A stretch of 64,000 nt of DNA from Paracoccaceae bacterium (GTDB taxonomy: Bacteria > Pseudomonadota > Alphaproteobacteria > Rhodobacterales > Rhodobacteraceae), in the NCBI GenBank assembly GCA_014762635.1, contig JABURR010000070.1, positions 1 to 64,000 of the forward strand, written 5' to 3'. Below the pieces are notes generated by a model. That model did not search any database. It was not told the DNA's origin and saw only the letters and a program-made list of their open reading frames with translations. Positions 20,651 to 29,249 of the stretch are shown in pieces. How positions within the stretch are numbered: position 1 is the stretch's first letter; every line of letters starts with the position of its first letter. A program made the position numbers and the translations under genes.

Positions 20651-21331
20651 GTGATCGAGCTAGAAGACATCAGCTACAGCTACGGAAAAGGCCCGGATCT
20701 TCTGTCCGGGGTCAGCCTGTCCCTGTCGCCCGGCGGCTTCTATTTCCTGACCGGCCCGTCGGGCGCGGGCAAGTCGACCTTCCTGAAACTCTGCTACGGC
20801 GAATTGATTGCGCCGAAGGGCACCGTCAGCCTGTTCGGGCGGGACGTGCGCGACATGACGCGTGATGACATTGCCCGGCTGCGGCGCCGCATCGGCGTGG
20901 TCCACCAGGATTGCCAGTTCGTGGATCATCTGAGCGTCACCGAAAACATTGCCATGCCAATCACGGCGGCCGGGCAGGATCCGGGCGCGGCAACAAGGGA
21001 TATCAAGGAGTTGCTGGCCTGGATCGGGCTGAGCGCCAAGGCCGATGCGCTACCGCCACATCTTTCGGGCGGGGAAAGGCAGCGGGTCGCCCTGGCCCGT
21101 GCCGTCATCATGTCGCCCGATGTCATCATTGCGGACGAACCCACCGGGAACGTCGATTGGGAGATGTCCCTGCGCCTGATGCGGCTGTTGACCGAACTTA
21201 ACCGGATGGGAAAGACGATCGTGCTGGCCACCCATGACCTGACCCTGATCCGGACCATGAAGCAGCAGGTCTCGGCACGGGTTCTGCGGATCAAGGATAG
21301 CCGGGTCGCGCTTGCGGGGGCAGACCTGTGA
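20651..21331 (+). CDS. ftsE: Cell division ATP-binding protein FtsE
   Basis: A 226-residue ABC ATPase. Walker A GPSGAGKST is at residues 35-43, the LSGGE signature at 138-142 and Walker B VIIADEPTGN at 158-167, with the late VLATHDLTLI switch. With FtsX it forms the complex that activates peptidoglycan hydrolases at the division site. The GTG at 20651 gives the family N-terminus (VIELEDISYSYG); the longer frame from 20597 adds unrelated sequence. The stop overlaps the ftsX start (GTGA). Confidence 0.92.
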   Translation: MIELEDISYSYGKGPDLLSGVSLSLSPGGFYFLTGPSGAGKSTFLKLCYGELIAPKGTVSLFGRDVRDMTRDDIARLRRRIGVVHQDCQFVDHLSVTENIAMPITAAGQDPGAATRDIKELLAWIGLSAKADALPPHLSGGERQRVALARAVIMSPDVIIADEPTGNVDWEMSLRLMRLLTELNRMGKTIVLATHDLTLIRTMKQQVSARVLRIKDSRVALAGADL

Positions 21332-22233
21332 AAGTGACACGCTTCGGCATATTCACCGTGCTGATCGGGGATCGTCGCGCCGATCGCGTCGTGCCTCCCT
21401 CGCGCGGAATGGCGCGGCTGACCGAGTTCAGCGCCGCGGCGATGGCATTTCTTGCCGTGTTTGCCATCGCGCTGTCTTCCGCGACCGGGCGCCTTGCCGA
21501 TCGCTGGGCCTCGGAACTTGCGCGCACCGCAACGATTCGCATATCCGCACCGCCGGGGCAGGTCGAGGAGCAGACCCGCCGGGTGCTGGAGGTGCTGGCC
21601 ACGACGCCCGGTGTCGGATCGGCCCGCGCACTGACCGCGGAAGAGCAGCGCGCGTTGCTTGAGCCCTGGTTCGGTCCGGACCTGCCGATCGCGGCCCTGC
21701 CGGTCCCGCAGCTGGTTGAGGTGGTCGAAACCGGTGCCGGGTTCGATTCGGATGGTCTGCAGCTTCGGCTCCGGGGCGAGGCGCCGGGTGCGATCCTCGA
21801 TGATCATACACGGTGGCGCAGGCCACTTGTTCAGGCCGCGGATCGGCTGCGGTGGCTCGGATTTTTCGTCATGGGGCTGATCTCGCTCACGACGGGGGCG
21901 ATCATTACCTTGGCGGCGCAGGCCGCCATGGCGGCGAATGAAAAGGTGATCCGCACCCTGCGCCTGGTGGGCGCGCGGGATGTCTTCATCGCCCGCGCCT
22001 TCGTACGACGGTTCACCGTCAGGACCTTCCTCGGCGCCTGTATCGGCACCGGCCTTGGCGTCGGGGTGATGAGCCTGCTGCCCCCAGGGGATGCGGATCA
22101 GGGGTTCCTGACCGGGTTCGGCTTTTCGGGCACGGACTGGCTGCTGCCGCTTCTGGTGCCGCCCCTTGCAGCCGCGGTCGCATTCTGGTCAACCCGGATT
22201 GCGGCCCTGCGCCGACTGAAAGGACTGACCTGA
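21328..22233 (+). CDS. ftsX: Cell division protein FtsX
   Basis: A 301-residue membrane protein with the FtsX/MacB-permease layout: one helix near residues 35-55, a periplasmic domain at about 60-170, then three helices, ending in basic residues (TRIAALRRLKGLT). EKVIRTLRLVGARDVFIARAF is the conserved cytoplasmic coupling segment. It starts with GTG, overlapping the ftsE stop by 4 bases, and its own stop overlaps plsC by one base, so all three are coupled. The sequence is divergent from model FtsX proteins, but the context is decisive. Confidence 0.9.
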   Translation: MKVTRFGIFTVLIGDRRADRVVPPSRGMARLTEFSAAAMAFLAVFAIALSSATGRLADRWASELARTATIRISAPPGQVEEQTRRVLEVLATTPGVGSARALTAEEQRALLEPWFGPDLPIAALPVPQLVEVVETGAGFDSDGLQLRLRGEAPGAILDDHTRWRRPLVQAADRLRWLGFFVMGLISLTTGAIITLAAQAAMAANEKVIRTLRLVGARDVFIARAFVRRFTVRTFLGACIGTGLGVGVMSLLPPGDADQGFLTGFGFSGTDWLLPLLVPPLAAAVAFWSTRIAALRRLKGLT

Positions 22234-22970
22234 TGCGATATGCGATCCAATGGCTTCGCTCCCTGGCTTTCAATTTCCAGATGTACCTGGCGATGCCGGT
22301 TCTGGCGCTCTACTTCACGATCCCGGCGATTTTCTCGCGGGATTGGGCGTTCCGCGGAATTCACACCTATTGCCACTGGGTCCGCTGGACGGCGGGCTGG
22401 ATGGTCGGCCTCAAGACTGAAATCCGTGGCACACCGCCAACGGATGAGGTCCTGATCGCGTCCAAGCATCAATCGTTCCTCGACATCATCATGATCTTTT
22501 CGGTTCTTCCCCGCCCGAAATTCATCATGAAGAAGGAACTGAAATGGGCCCCGATCATGGGCTGGTATGTTCTGCGGATCGGCTGTGTACCCGTCGACCG
22601 GGGCAAACGCGCCCAGGCGATCCAGCAGATGATGGATGGGGTGAAGAATGGCGTGCAGGAGCCGGGCCAGCTTGTGATCTACCCGCAGGGCACACGGGTC
22701 GCGGCAGGCGCCAAGCTGCCCTACAAGGTGGGCACCAGCGTGCTGTATACCCAGCTTCAGCAGGATTGTGTCCCGGCTGCCACGAACGTGGGTGTCTTCT
22801 GGCCCCGGCACGGGGTCTATCGCAAACCCGGTACCGCCGTGGTGGAGTTCCTGCCGCGCATCAAGGCGGGTCTTCCCCAGAAAGAGTTCATGGCCAAGTT
22901 GGAGGACGAGGTGGAAACGGCCTCGAACCGGCTGATGGCCGAGGCCGGGTTCGAGGTGAAACCGGACTGA
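22233..22970 (+). CDS. plsC: 1-acyl-sn-glycerol-3-phosphate acyltransferase
   Basis: A 245-residue PlsC-family acyltransferase that converts lysophosphatidate to phosphatidate at the inner membrane. The catalytic H-x4-D is His79-QSFL-Asp84, the substrate motif YPQGTR is at 150-155 (Gln replaces the usual Glu), and VPVDRGKR lies between. An N-terminal hydrophobic segment anchors it. Translational coupling to ftsX links phospholipid supply with division. A bidirectional terminator follows. Confidence 0.92.
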   Translation: MRYAIQWLRSLAFNFQMYLAMPVLALYFTIPAIFSRDWAFRGIHTYCHWVRWTAGWMVGLKTEIRGTPPTDEVLIASKHQSFLDIIMIFSVLPRPKFIMKKELKWAPIMGWYVLRIGCVPVDRGKRAQAIQQMMDGVKNGVQEPGQLVIYPQGTRVAAGAKLPYKVGTSVLYTQLQQDCVPAATNVGVFWPRHGVYRKPGTAVVEFLPRIKAGLPQKEFMAKLEDEVETASNRLMAEAGFEVKPD

Positions 22971-22981
22971 TTCCGCGTTGA

Positions 22982-23014
22982 AAAAGGCCGGGTGCCCCGT
23001 GGCCCCGGCCTTTT
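22982..23014. terminator. Bidirectional terminator between plsC and the quinone oxidoreductase
   Basis: AAAAGGCCGGG and CCCGGCCTTTT form an 11-bp stem with an 11-nt loop. A-tract and T-tract flanks make it functional on both strands, serving the convergent genes on either side. Confidence 0.85.
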
Positions 23015-23017
23015 CGT

Positions 23018-24007
23018 TCAGTCGACCTTCAGCACGATCTTCCCGATGTGACCGGAGCTTTCCAGCCGTGCATGGGCCTGCGCGGCCTCGGCCAGCGGGA
23101 AGGTGCTGTCCATGACCGGGCCGATGCGACCGCTGTCGAGATGTGGCCAGACCTTCTCGCGCAGGGCGTCCGCGATCTGCGCCTTGGCCAGCACTGATTG
23201 CGGGCGCAGGGTCGAGCCGGTGATGGTCAGCCGACGCGTCATCACCTCGGCGAAGTTCATCTCGACCTTCGGACCCGACAGGAAGGCGATCTGCACCAGC
23301 CGCCCGTCATCGGCCAGCGCCTTCACGTTGCGTGGAATGTAGGGCCCGCCCACCATGTCGAGGATCAGGTCCGCGCCGCCCTCGGCGCGCATGACCTCGA
23401 CGAAATCCTCGTCACGGTAGTTGATTGCCCGTTCCGCCCCAAGGTCAGTGCAGGCGGCGCATTTCTCGGCCGAGCCTGCGGTGGTAAAGACCCGGGCGCC
23501 GAAAAGCCGCGCAAGCTGGATGGCGGTGGTGCCGATCCCCGAGGATCCACCGTGCACCAGAAACCGCTCCCCGGCGTTGAGCCGACCGCGCATGAAGACA
23601 TTGGTCCAGACGGTGAAATAGGTCTCAGGCAGGGCCGCGGCCTGGTCGAGGCCGAAGCCCTTGGGCACCGGCAGCGCATGGGCAGCAGGCGTCACCACGT
23701 ATTCCGCATAGCCGCCGCCCGGGAGCAGCGCGCAGACCTCATCCCCGACCGACCATTCCGACACGCCGGGCCCGGTGGCCACAACCGTGCCCGAGGCCTC
23801 AAGCCCCGGCAGATCGCTGGCGCCCGGCGGCGGGTTGTAGTTCCCGGCGCGCTGCAGCGCATCGGGGCGGTTCACCCCGGCAAAGGCCACGCGGATCAGG
23901 ATCTCTCCGTTCCCGGGCGTCGGGACGGGGCGGGTGGTGGGAACCAGAACCTCGGGACCGCCGGGCTTGCTGATCTCGACGGCGGTCATCGTCTCGGGAA
24001 GGGACAT
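23018..24007 (-). CDS. NAD(P)H-quinone oxidoreductase, zinc-free MDR family
   Basis: A 329-residue quinone oxidoreductase-like member of the medium-chain dehydrogenase superfamily (PIG3/QorA-like). Typical segments are FAGVNRPDALQRAGNYNPPPGASDLPG and the nucleotide-binding LVHGGSSGIGTTAIQLAR, with no structural zinc cysteine cluster. It likely uses NADPH to reduce quinones or enones in the cytosol. The ATG at 24007 follows GCGAGGAGCG. COQ9 lies 14 bp upstream on the same strand, so the two may form an operon. Confidence 0.88.
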   Translation of the reverse strand: MSLPETMTAVEISKPGGPEVLVPTTRPVPTPGNGEILIRVAFAGVNRPDALQRAGNYNPPPGASDLPGLEASGTVVATGPGVSEWSVGDEVCALLPGGGYAEYVVTPAAHALPVPKGFGLDQAAALPETYFTVWTNVFMRGRLNAGERFLVHGGSSGIGTTAIQLARLFGARVFTTAGSAEKCAACTDLGAERAINYRDEDFVEVMRAEGGADLILDMVGGPYIPRNVKALADDGRLVQIAFLSGPKVEMNFAEVMTRRLTITGSTLRPQSVLAKAQIADALREKVWPHLDSGRIGPVMDSTFPLAEAAQAHARLESSGHIGKIVLKVD

Positions 24008-24021
24008 GGACGCTCCTCGCG

Positions 24022-24705
24022 TTATTTTCTCCACTGGCCCGGCAGGTCGGTCCGATCCGACCGTGACGGGGCGCGGACCCTGCTTAACACCTGACCGGGG
24101 CCTTCCAAAAGCCGTTTCAGAAGCGGGTTTTCCCGGGCCTTCCCCTTGAGCTTTTCGATCTGCATCACGTCATCAATTCGCCGGTCGAGGAATTCCCAGG
24201 TGGCCGAGTGATCGGGACTGTCATCGCCCAACCAATAGAGAACCGTTGCCCCATAGACCGCCGAAAGGGTCGCGCGCTTCGAATACCAGTTCGCATCCTG
24301 CGACGTGTCGCCAAGGGCGTTCCAGATCCGGTCGGCGGTGCCCCAGATCAGTTTCGCCCCCTCGGCGGCATTCTGTGGTAGCGCGAAGAGCGTAGTTCCA
24401 CGGCGCACCACCTCGCGGTCGGGCACGACCTCAAGCCGGAAGCGGATGGCGGTGGCGATTCGGTCGCGAAAGCGCAGAGCGGAAAGGTCCGTCTCTTCAA
24501 GCCGCGCGACCATCGCGTCATCGCCCCGATGATGGAACGCCACAGCCAGATCGACCGCTCCGTGCGGACAGAGTATCCGCGCATCCGCAGGATCAAGTCC
24601 GGTGTCGGCGATCGCAGCCGCAAAGGTCGCCTCGGTCCACCCGTCGAAGGGGACATGCGACAGGGCCGCATCTGTGAGATTGTCCAAGTCTGTGTGTTTG
24701 GTCAT
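24022..24705 (-). CDS. COQ9-family ubiquinone biosynthesis protein
   Basis: A 227-residue COQ9-like protein. The N-terminal helices resemble a TetR fold without clear DNA-binding residues. The C-terminal segment DANWYSKRATLSAVYGATVLYW is the conserved COQ9 lipid-binding motif. In eukaryotes COQ9 presents the ubiquinone precursor to COQ7; the bacterial role is inferred from that. The gene is divergent from rpsU, an arrangement common in alphaproteobacteria. Confidence 0.9.
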   Translation of the reverse strand: MTKHTDLDNLTDAALSHVPFDGWTEATFAAAIADTGLDPADARILCPHGAVDLAVAFHHRGDDAMVARLEETDLSALRFRDRIATAIRFRLEVVPDREVVRRGTTLFALPQNAAEGAKLIWGTADRIWNALGDTSQDANWYSKRATLSAVYGATVLYWLGDDSPDHSATWEFLDRRIDDVMQIEKLKGKARENPLLKRLLEGPGQVLSRVRAPSRSDRTDLPGQWRK

Positions 24706-24733
24706 GGGGGCAATGTCGCGGAGTTCTTGCAGG

Positions 24734-24762
24734 TAGACAAGGTAGGGTCGCCTTGCTATACG
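24734..24762 (+). promoter_or_regulatory. Candidate rpsU promoter
   Basis: TAGACA, a 17-bp spacer and TATACG lie about 50 bp upstream of the rpsU ribosome-binding site (AAGGTGGTG). The spacing is ideal for the housekeeping sigma factor; assigned by eye. Confidence 0.4.
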
Positions 24763-24814
24763 GCCACTTCCTGCAAATTCTGCAACTCAAACTTAGAAAG
24801 GTGGTGACAACCAC

Positions 24815-25021
24815 ATGCAGGTCAGTGTTCGCGACAACAACGTCGATCAGGCGCTCCGTGCCCTGAAAAAGAAGCTCCAGCGTGAGGGGGTTTTCCGCGA
24901 GATGAAGCTTCGGCAACATTTCGAGAAGCCCTCCGAAAAGCGCGCGCGCGAGAAGGCCGAGGCCATCCGCCGTGCCCGCAAGCTGGCTCGGAAAAAGGCA
25001 CAGCGCGAAGGCGCTCTTTGA
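24815..25021 (+). CDS. rpsU: 30S ribosomal protein S21
   Basis: A 68-residue, very basic protein starting [20 protein letters not shown], the S21 signature, with a C-terminal [16 protein letters not shown] tail. It binds near the anti-Shine-Dalgarno end of 16S rRNA in the small subunit. It is monocistronic with a promoter-like element upstream and a strong terminator downstream. Confidence 0.97.
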   Translation: MQVSVRDNNVDQALRALKKKLQREGVFREMKLRQHFEKPSEKRAREKAEAIRRARKLARKKAQREGAL

Positions 25022-25062
25022 GTATCCTTTAGCACTGGATGGGGCGACCCATCAAAAAAACG

Positions 25063-25093
25063 ACCCCCGATGCGCAAGCTCGGGGGTTTGTTT
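25063..25093 (+). terminator. Rho-independent terminator of rpsU
   Basis: ACCCCCGA and TCGGGGGT form an 8-bp stem with a 9-nt loop, preceded by seven A residues and followed by TTGTTTTTT. Confidence 0.9.
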
Positions 25094-25141
25094 TTTGTGG
25101 TCGTGTGGACTCGGGCCTTCCCAAGCGCAAAAAAAGACACA

Positions 25142-25169
25142 AGTCGGCGAGCATACCTGCTCGCCGACT
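25142..25169 (-). terminator. Terminator of the minus-strand secreted-protein gene
   Basis: AGTCGGCGAGCA-TACC-TGCTCGCCGACT is a perfect 12-bp stem with a 4-nt loop. On the minus strand it is followed by TGTGTCTTTTTTT, so it ends the transcript of the gene at 25197-25520. Confidence 0.9.
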
Positions 25170-25196
25170 CATGACACGATTGTCGGAACGATCAAC

Positions 25197-25520
25197 TTAC
25201 CAGGGCGAAACCAAGGTCGAGCCCGGGCGCGAGATCACGCTGTTCAGCGAGTCGTTGTCGGTACCGTTATTGGCCTGTGCGGTAGCCGCATTGCCAGGAA
25301 CCGCGCGCCGCCCCGTTTCCCAATCCATACGGAGGTCGGGGTTGTTCGCATTCGTGTAGTGTTCGATCGGCGTGGTGCTACGGCACCGGAAGCACGATTT
25401 CACTTCCGTCTGGTCCCAAGCACCGCCCTGACCACCGAAGTTCTCCGGTGCGTTCTGCGCCATTGCCATCGTCGTCGACAGCGCCAGCGTAGCGACGATC
25501 GTGGTGATTTGCAGTTTCAT
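25197..25520 (-). CDS. Small secreted protein of unknown function with one CxxC
   Basis: A 107-residue protein with a clear Sec signal peptide (residues 1-21, cleavage after AMA). The mature 86 residues are polar, rich in Asn, Gly and Thr, with a single Cys43-x2-Cys46 pair. I do not recognise a family. The start follows GGAGAGAATAA, and a strong dedicated terminator follows the gene, so it is a real monocistronic unit. The two cysteines could form a disulfide or, with another partner, bind haem or metal; no CxxCH motif is present. Confidence 0.75.
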   Translation of the reverse strand: MKLQITTIVATLALSTTMAMAQNAPENFGGQGGAWDQTEVKSCFRCRSTTPIEHYTNANNPDLRMDWETGRRAVPGNAATAQANNGTDNDSLNSVISRPGSTLVSPW

Positions 25521-25869
25521 TTATTCTCTCCGCGTTCCACAACGTGTCGCCCCCACAGATCAACTTATAGCAAACCGCCTCTGCGCCTCAATGATTTCGT
25601 TCTATTTTTCCAATAAGAAACAATAAGTTTCACCCATCGATAGACTCCGTGGCGCAATTGGGGCGTGAATGTGTTTCACTAGAAATATTTTGGAAACAAT
25701 AAAATTATTTGAAACCAATTTACCTTGAATTTCGCATGAATTCCCTTGACGCGAGTTGCATGATTTCTTCGCCTGAAGGGTGATCCAAATCTCACCTGAG
25801 AACCGGCATATTTCCGCCATGCCGCGCTGCAATACTTGCCTCATGGTGGTGTTTCGATATGGAGGTCTC
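25521..25869. promoter_or_regulatory. AT-rich divergent intergenic region
   Basis: These 349 bases lie between the secreted-protein gene (minus) and a small membrane-protein gene (plus) and are distinctly AT-rich around 25595-25770. The decamer GAAACAATAA occurs twice in the same direction (25617-25626 and 25693-25702). I see no gene. Promoters for both flanking genes are expected here. Confidence 0.5.
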
Positions 25870-26271
25870 ATGTATTTCGGTTTGGAGATGGGTACGCTCA
25901 TCACACTGATTCTTTTCGCAATTCTGTTCGTAATCAATATCTTGGCCTACATGGTCTGCGTGGCGGACATGGAGCAGTTCGAATTGGCGGGCAGAGTGCA
26001 ACCCCGTTGGTTCATCATCCTGACGGTGCTCGGTGGCGTATTTGGAATCGCATATGCGCGATCCCGACTCGGATACGAGCTGGGTGAACGCCGTACCCGG
26101 ATCTGGGTGGGGACCATCCTGGCCACTCAGATTGCGATTATCTTCATCGTGACCACGCCTGCCAAAGAGACGGCCGGCGAAGTGCTGGGCTTCCTGGCGT
26201 CTGAAGCAAAGGCGGCGGTTGCCGCTCAATTCGGAAACGATGGCCCGTCGTATTTCGGGCCCAAGCGATAG
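25870..26271 (+). CDS. Small membrane protein of unknown function
   Basis: A 133-residue protein with three predicted helices (about 9-30, 47-63 and 78-95). Between them lies VLGGVFGIAYARSRLGYELG, which recalls the glycine-rich/basic core of DUF1294-type membrane proteins, though I cannot confirm membership. The ATG at 25870 is chosen because GGAGG lies 4 nt upstream; the frame is open further up but lacks such a site. It converges on the glycine-rich protein with a 14-bp gap. Confidence 0.7.
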   Translation: MYFGLEMGTLITLILFAILFVINILAYMVCVADMEQFELAGRVQPRWFIILTVLGGVFGIAYARSRLGYELGERRTRIWVGTILATQIAIIFIVTTPAKETAGEVLGFLASEAKAAVAAQFGNDGPSYFGPKR

Positions 26272-26285
26272 GTCGCGCCCCGGGT

Positions 26286-26663
26286 CTACTTCCTCGACCT
26301 GCTAAGCCAGGGAAGTATAAGGCGGCTGCCGGGGCTGGAAACGGCTTCATCGGCCAAGCAAACGCCGAAAACCCAGCGGCCTGACGGACAGTTTCGGTAT
26401 ACCTCGCTGTCGGAAGGGGGCGCCGAGTTTCCGGTGGTTGAGTTACCGCCGCCCGAAGCTGTGCCTCCTCCGAACCGGCCACCGCCGGAGTTGCCGCCAC
26501 CGAAGTCGTCTTGCGACCAAGGGCTTCCCGCACCTCCGAAGGCGCTCGGCCCGTTTCCACGACCGTTTCCACCACCGTTGGATTTCCCCGGCTCGGATGC
26601 GGCAAAAGACGCCGACAAAATCACGGCTCCCAATGCAGTGCCAAAAACCCCACGCAGGTGCAT
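26286..26663 (-). CDS. Secreted glycine-rich protein of unknown function
   Basis: A 125-residue protein with a signal peptide (residues 1-23) followed by a Gly/Asn/Ser-rich low-complexity region at about 29-80 and a short C-terminal part with two cysteines (92 and 102). The start at 26663 follows GGAGG at 8 nt. I do not recognise a family. The opposite strand encodes a proline-rich frame that is merely the complement of the GGN/GGG codons. It may be a surface or matrix protein. Confidence 0.6.
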   Translation of the reverse strand: MHLRGVFGTALGAVILSASFAASEPGKSNGGGNGRGNGPSAFGGAGSPWSQDDFGGGNSGGGRFGGGTASGGGNSTTGNSAPPSDSEVYRNCPSGRWVFGVCLADEAVSSPGSRLILPWLSRSRK

Positions 26664-27002
26664 CACCTGCCCCTCCAAATCTTCGTGCCCCTTCCCCAAA
26701 CGGTTCCGTTGCGATCAATACGGATGGAACCACGGCGCACGACTAAAGTAGGACTTCAGACTAGCCCGTTTGGCATGAGCTGGATTTAAACAAATGTTTA
26801 TTTGGTATACTATTTCTCGTGATTGGTTGCAAAAAACCAACAAAGCGGGCCAGAAATTCACCATTGTCGCACCAAACTTCTTTCAAAACCTCGGATTGAG
26901 CGAACCCAACTCGTCTTTCCAAACGCAGGCTGAGGATGCAGAATCACGTGCTCCGAGCGCTGAGAACGGTGACTCCCGACTTTGCCCCCCTTGGCCGATG
27001 CC
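26664..27002. promoter_or_regulatory. Intergenic region upstream of the glycine-rich gene and downstream of aldR
   Basis: These 339 bases hold no credible gene. An AT-rich core contains two small inverted repeats, TAAACA-AA-TGTTTA near 26787-26800 and TTGGTT-6-AACCAA at 26823-26840. Because aldR reads leftward into this region and the glycine-rich gene reads leftward out of it, the core is the likely promoter of the glycine-rich gene. Confidence 0.45.
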
Positions 27003-27464
27003 TCAGACCGGCAGCGCCGTCGTCTTGAAGACCGTCTTCAGCGCGAAAGAGGAATGCATCTGCGCGACACCGGGAAGCCGCGACAATGATCGCCTGTGGA
27101 TCTGCGCGAAATGGTCGGTGTCGAAGACCACCATCTTCAGAAGGTAGTCCGCCGTGCCTGCCATAAGGTGGCATTCCAGAACATCGGGGATCTTCGCCAC
27201 TTCTCGCTCGAAGGCGTCCAGAACCTCTTCGGCCTGGGCCGACAGGGTGATCTCGACGAAGACGGTCGCGGCCCGGCCGATCTTGCGCAGGTCGAGCAGC
27301 GCGACGTAATCCTTGATGTAGCCCTCTTTCTCTAGGCGCTGCACCCGCCGGTGACAGGCCGAGGGCGACAGGTTCACGCGCTCGGACAATTCGGCGTTCG
27401 AGATGCGCCCATCGCGTTGCAGAACGGTCAGGATTCGGGCATCGATGCTGTCGAGTTCGTCCAT
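27003..27464 (-). CDS. Lrp/AsnC-family transcriptional regulator, AldR-like
   Basis: A 153-residue Lrp/AsnC regulator. The winged helix-turn-helix is at residues 9-52 (RILTVLQRDGRISNAELSER then NLSPSACHRRVQRLEKEGYI), followed by a RAM ligand-binding domain containing ECHLMAGTADYLLKMVVFD. It is divergent from ald, the usual position of the Lrp-type activator that turns on alanine dehydrogenase in response to alanine; that role is inferred from context. Confidence 0.92.
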   Translation of the reverse strand: MDELDSIDARILTVLQRDGRISNAELSERVNLSPSACHRRVQRLEKEGYIKDYVALLDLRKIGRAATVFVEITLSAQAEEVLDAFEREVAKIPDVLECHLMAGTADYLLKMVVFDTDHFAQIHRRSLSRLPGVAQMHSSFALKTVFKTTALPV

Positions 27465-27595
27465 TGCGCAATCTTCTTCGAATAATTTTCAGATTTGATC
27501 AATAAACTACCATTTCAGCCCGCAGGGGCCAGCAAGATTTCGATCCAATTGCATGAAATCCGGTTCAGACTGCGCCCAACACAGGAGGAGCTGTC
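27465..27595. promoter_or_regulatory. Divergent aldR-ald promoter region
   Basis: This 131-bp region contains an AT-rich half (27475-27510) with the palindrome TTGATCAA at 27495-27502, the kind of AT-rich site Lrp-family proteins use. Near the ald start there is AGGAGG, a strong ribosome-binding site. Confidence 0.45.
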
Positions 27596-28714
27596 ATGAA
27601 AATCGGATGCCCCAAGGAAATCAAACCCCAGGAATTTCGCGTCGGCCTGACCCCGAACGCGGCGCACGAGGCTGTTGTTCACGGCCACGAAGTCCTGATC
27701 GAGACCAACGCAGGCGCAGGCTCGGGCTTTTCGGATGCCGACTATGTCGCCGCCGGTGCGCGTATCGTGCAGACCGCCGAGGAAGTCTTTGCCGAGGCGG
27801 AGATGATCGTGAAGGTCAAGGAGCCCCAGGCGGTGGAGCGCAAGCGCCTGCGCGAAGGCCAGCTTCTGTTCACCTACCTGCACCTGGCGCCCGACCCGGA
27901 GCAGACCCGCGACTTGCTGGAAAGTGGCGTGACGGCCATCGCCTATGAAACGGTTACCGACAACCGTGGCGGCCTGCCGCTGTTGGCGCCGATGTCCGAG
28001 GTCGCCGGCAGGTTGGCGCCGCAGGTGGGCGCCTGGACCCTGCAGAAAGCCAATGGCGGGCGCGGGGTGTTGATGGGCGGGGTGCCCGGCGTCGGCCCGG
28101 CTCGGGTCGTGGTTATCGGCGGCGGTGTCGTCGGCACCCATGCGGCGCGTGTTGCTGCCGGGATGGGCGCGGATGTGACCGTTCTGGACCGGTCGTTGCC
28201 GCGGATGCGCTACCTCGATGATGCCTTCTCGGGTCTGTTCAAGACGAGCTACGCGAGCAAGGGCAACACTGCCGAGCTGGTGGCCGAGGCTGATATGGTC
28301 GTGGGCGCGGTTCTGATCCCCGGTGCGGCGGCGCCCAAGCTGGTCACGCGTGAACAACTTTCGACCATGAAGCCCGGCGCAGCCATCGTGGACGTGGCGA
28401 TCGACCAGGGCGGTTGCTTCGAAACCTCGAAAGCCACGACTCACCAGGACCCGATCTACGAGGTTGACGGGATCATGCACTACTGCGTCGCGAACATGCC
28501 CGGCGCGGTGGCGCGCACATCGACCATCGCGCTTGGCAACGCGACCATGCCCTTCATGCTGGACCTTGCCAACAAGGGTTGGCGCCAGGCCTGCGAGGAT
28601 GACCCGCACCTGCTGGACGGGCTCAACACCCATGCCGGGCACCTGACCTACTACGCCGTGGGCAAGGCACTGGGCATCGACGTGCTGTCGCCGCAGCTTG
28701 TACTGAAGAAGTGA
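27596..28714 (+). CDS. ald: Alanine dehydrogenase
   Basis: A 372-residue NAD-dependent enzyme that interconverts L-alanine and pyruvate plus ammonia. The N-terminus [20 protein letters not shown] is diagnostic. The catalytic residues fall at Lys75 (VKVKEP) and His96 (FTYLHLAPD), and the Rossmann loop is [20 protein letters not shown]. Length matches the family exactly. AGGAGG lies just before the ATG. Regulation by the divergent AldR-like protein is expected. Confidence 0.96.
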   Translation: MKIGCPKEIKPQEFRVGLTPNAAHEAVVHGHEVLIETNAGAGSGFSDADYVAAGARIVQTAEEVFAEAEMIVKVKEPQAVERKRLREGQLLFTYLHLAPDPEQTRDLLESGVTAIAYETVTDNRGGLPLLAPMSEVAGRLAPQVGAWTLQKANGGRGVLMGGVPGVGPARVVVIGGGVVGTHAARVAAGMGADVTVLDRSLPRMRYLDDAFSGLFKTSYASKGNTAELVAEADMVVGAVLIPGAAAPKLVTREQLSTMKPGAAIVDVAIDQGGCFETSKATTHQDPIYEVDGIMHYCVANMPGAVARTSTIALGNATMPFMLDLANKGWRQACEDDPHLLDGLNTHAGHLTYYAVGKALGIDVLSPQLVLKK

Positions 28715-28722
28715 TTGCAAAG

Positions 28723-28748
28723 GGCGGGCGCGCCGTCGTGCGCCCGCC
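28723..28748. terminator. Hairpin between convergent ald and mscL
   Basis: GGCGGGCGC and GCGCCCGCC form a perfect 9-bp stem with an 8-nt loop between the two stop codons. There is no T-tract, so the terminator assignment rests on position. Confidence 0.45.
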
Positions 28749-28768
28749 TGATTGCGCGAAGCCGGTAT

Positions 28769-29170
28769 CTACCGCGCCTTCAGCGCGTCCCGGATCTCGA
28801 TCAGCAGGTCGATTTCGCTCGGGCCCTTCGGGGCTTCGGGTGTGGGGTCTTCGGCCTCTTTCTTTTCGGCGGCCTCTTTCACCCGGTTCACCCCCTTCAC
28901 CAGCATGAAGACGACGAAGGCGATGATCAGGAAATTGATCACCGCGGTGATGAAGCTGCCGTAGTTGAAAGTGGCCGCATCCGGCCCGTCACCAAGCGCG
29001 ATCTTGAGCGCCGAGAAATCCAGCCCGCCGGTAAACAGGCTGATGATCGGATTGACGAGGTCGTCGACCATGGATTTCACGATTGCCGTGAAGGCCGCGC
29101 CGATGATGATGCCCACGGCCATGTCCATGACATTGCCGCGGGCGATGAAGTTCTGAAACTCTTTAAGCAT
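28769..29170 (-). CDS. mscL: Large-conductance mechanosensitive channel
   Basis: A 133-residue MscL. The N-terminal amphipathic helix and TM1 ([24 protein letters not shown]) hold the conserved gate region, TM2 is at about 72-95 ([20 protein letters not shown]), and the C-terminal coil ([14 protein letters not shown]) bundles the pentamer. It releases solutes on hypo-osmotic shock. An inverted repeat lies 17 bp before the start codon. Confidence 0.96.
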   Translation of the reverse strand: MLKEFQNFIARGNVMDMAVGIIIGAAFTAIVKSMVDDLVNPIISLFTGGLDFSALKIALGDGPDAATFNYGSFITAVINFLIIAFVVFMLVKGVNRVKEAAEKKEAEDPTPEAPKGPSEIDLLIEIRDALKAR

Positions 29171-29187
29171 GAAAGTGCCCCGTTGTT

Positions 29188-29210
29188 GCCGCGCGCAACA
29201 GGCGCGCGGC
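29188..29210 (-). other. GC-rich stem-loop upstream of mscL
   Basis: GCCGCGCGC and GCGCGCGGC pair over 9 bp with a 5-nt loop, between the ytoQ stop and the mscL start. It could terminate the ytoQ transcript or shape the mscL leader; there is no U-run. Confidence 0.5.
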
Positions 29211-29249
29211 TCCAGCCTAATCAGGGCGCCTGCAAAATCCAGAGTTTCG

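Noticed and set aside
26434-26751. Proline-rich plus-strand frame opposite the glycine-rich gene
   Set aside because: Pro-rich codons are the complement of Gly codons. The minus frame has a signal peptide and a GGAGG site, the plus frame has neither.
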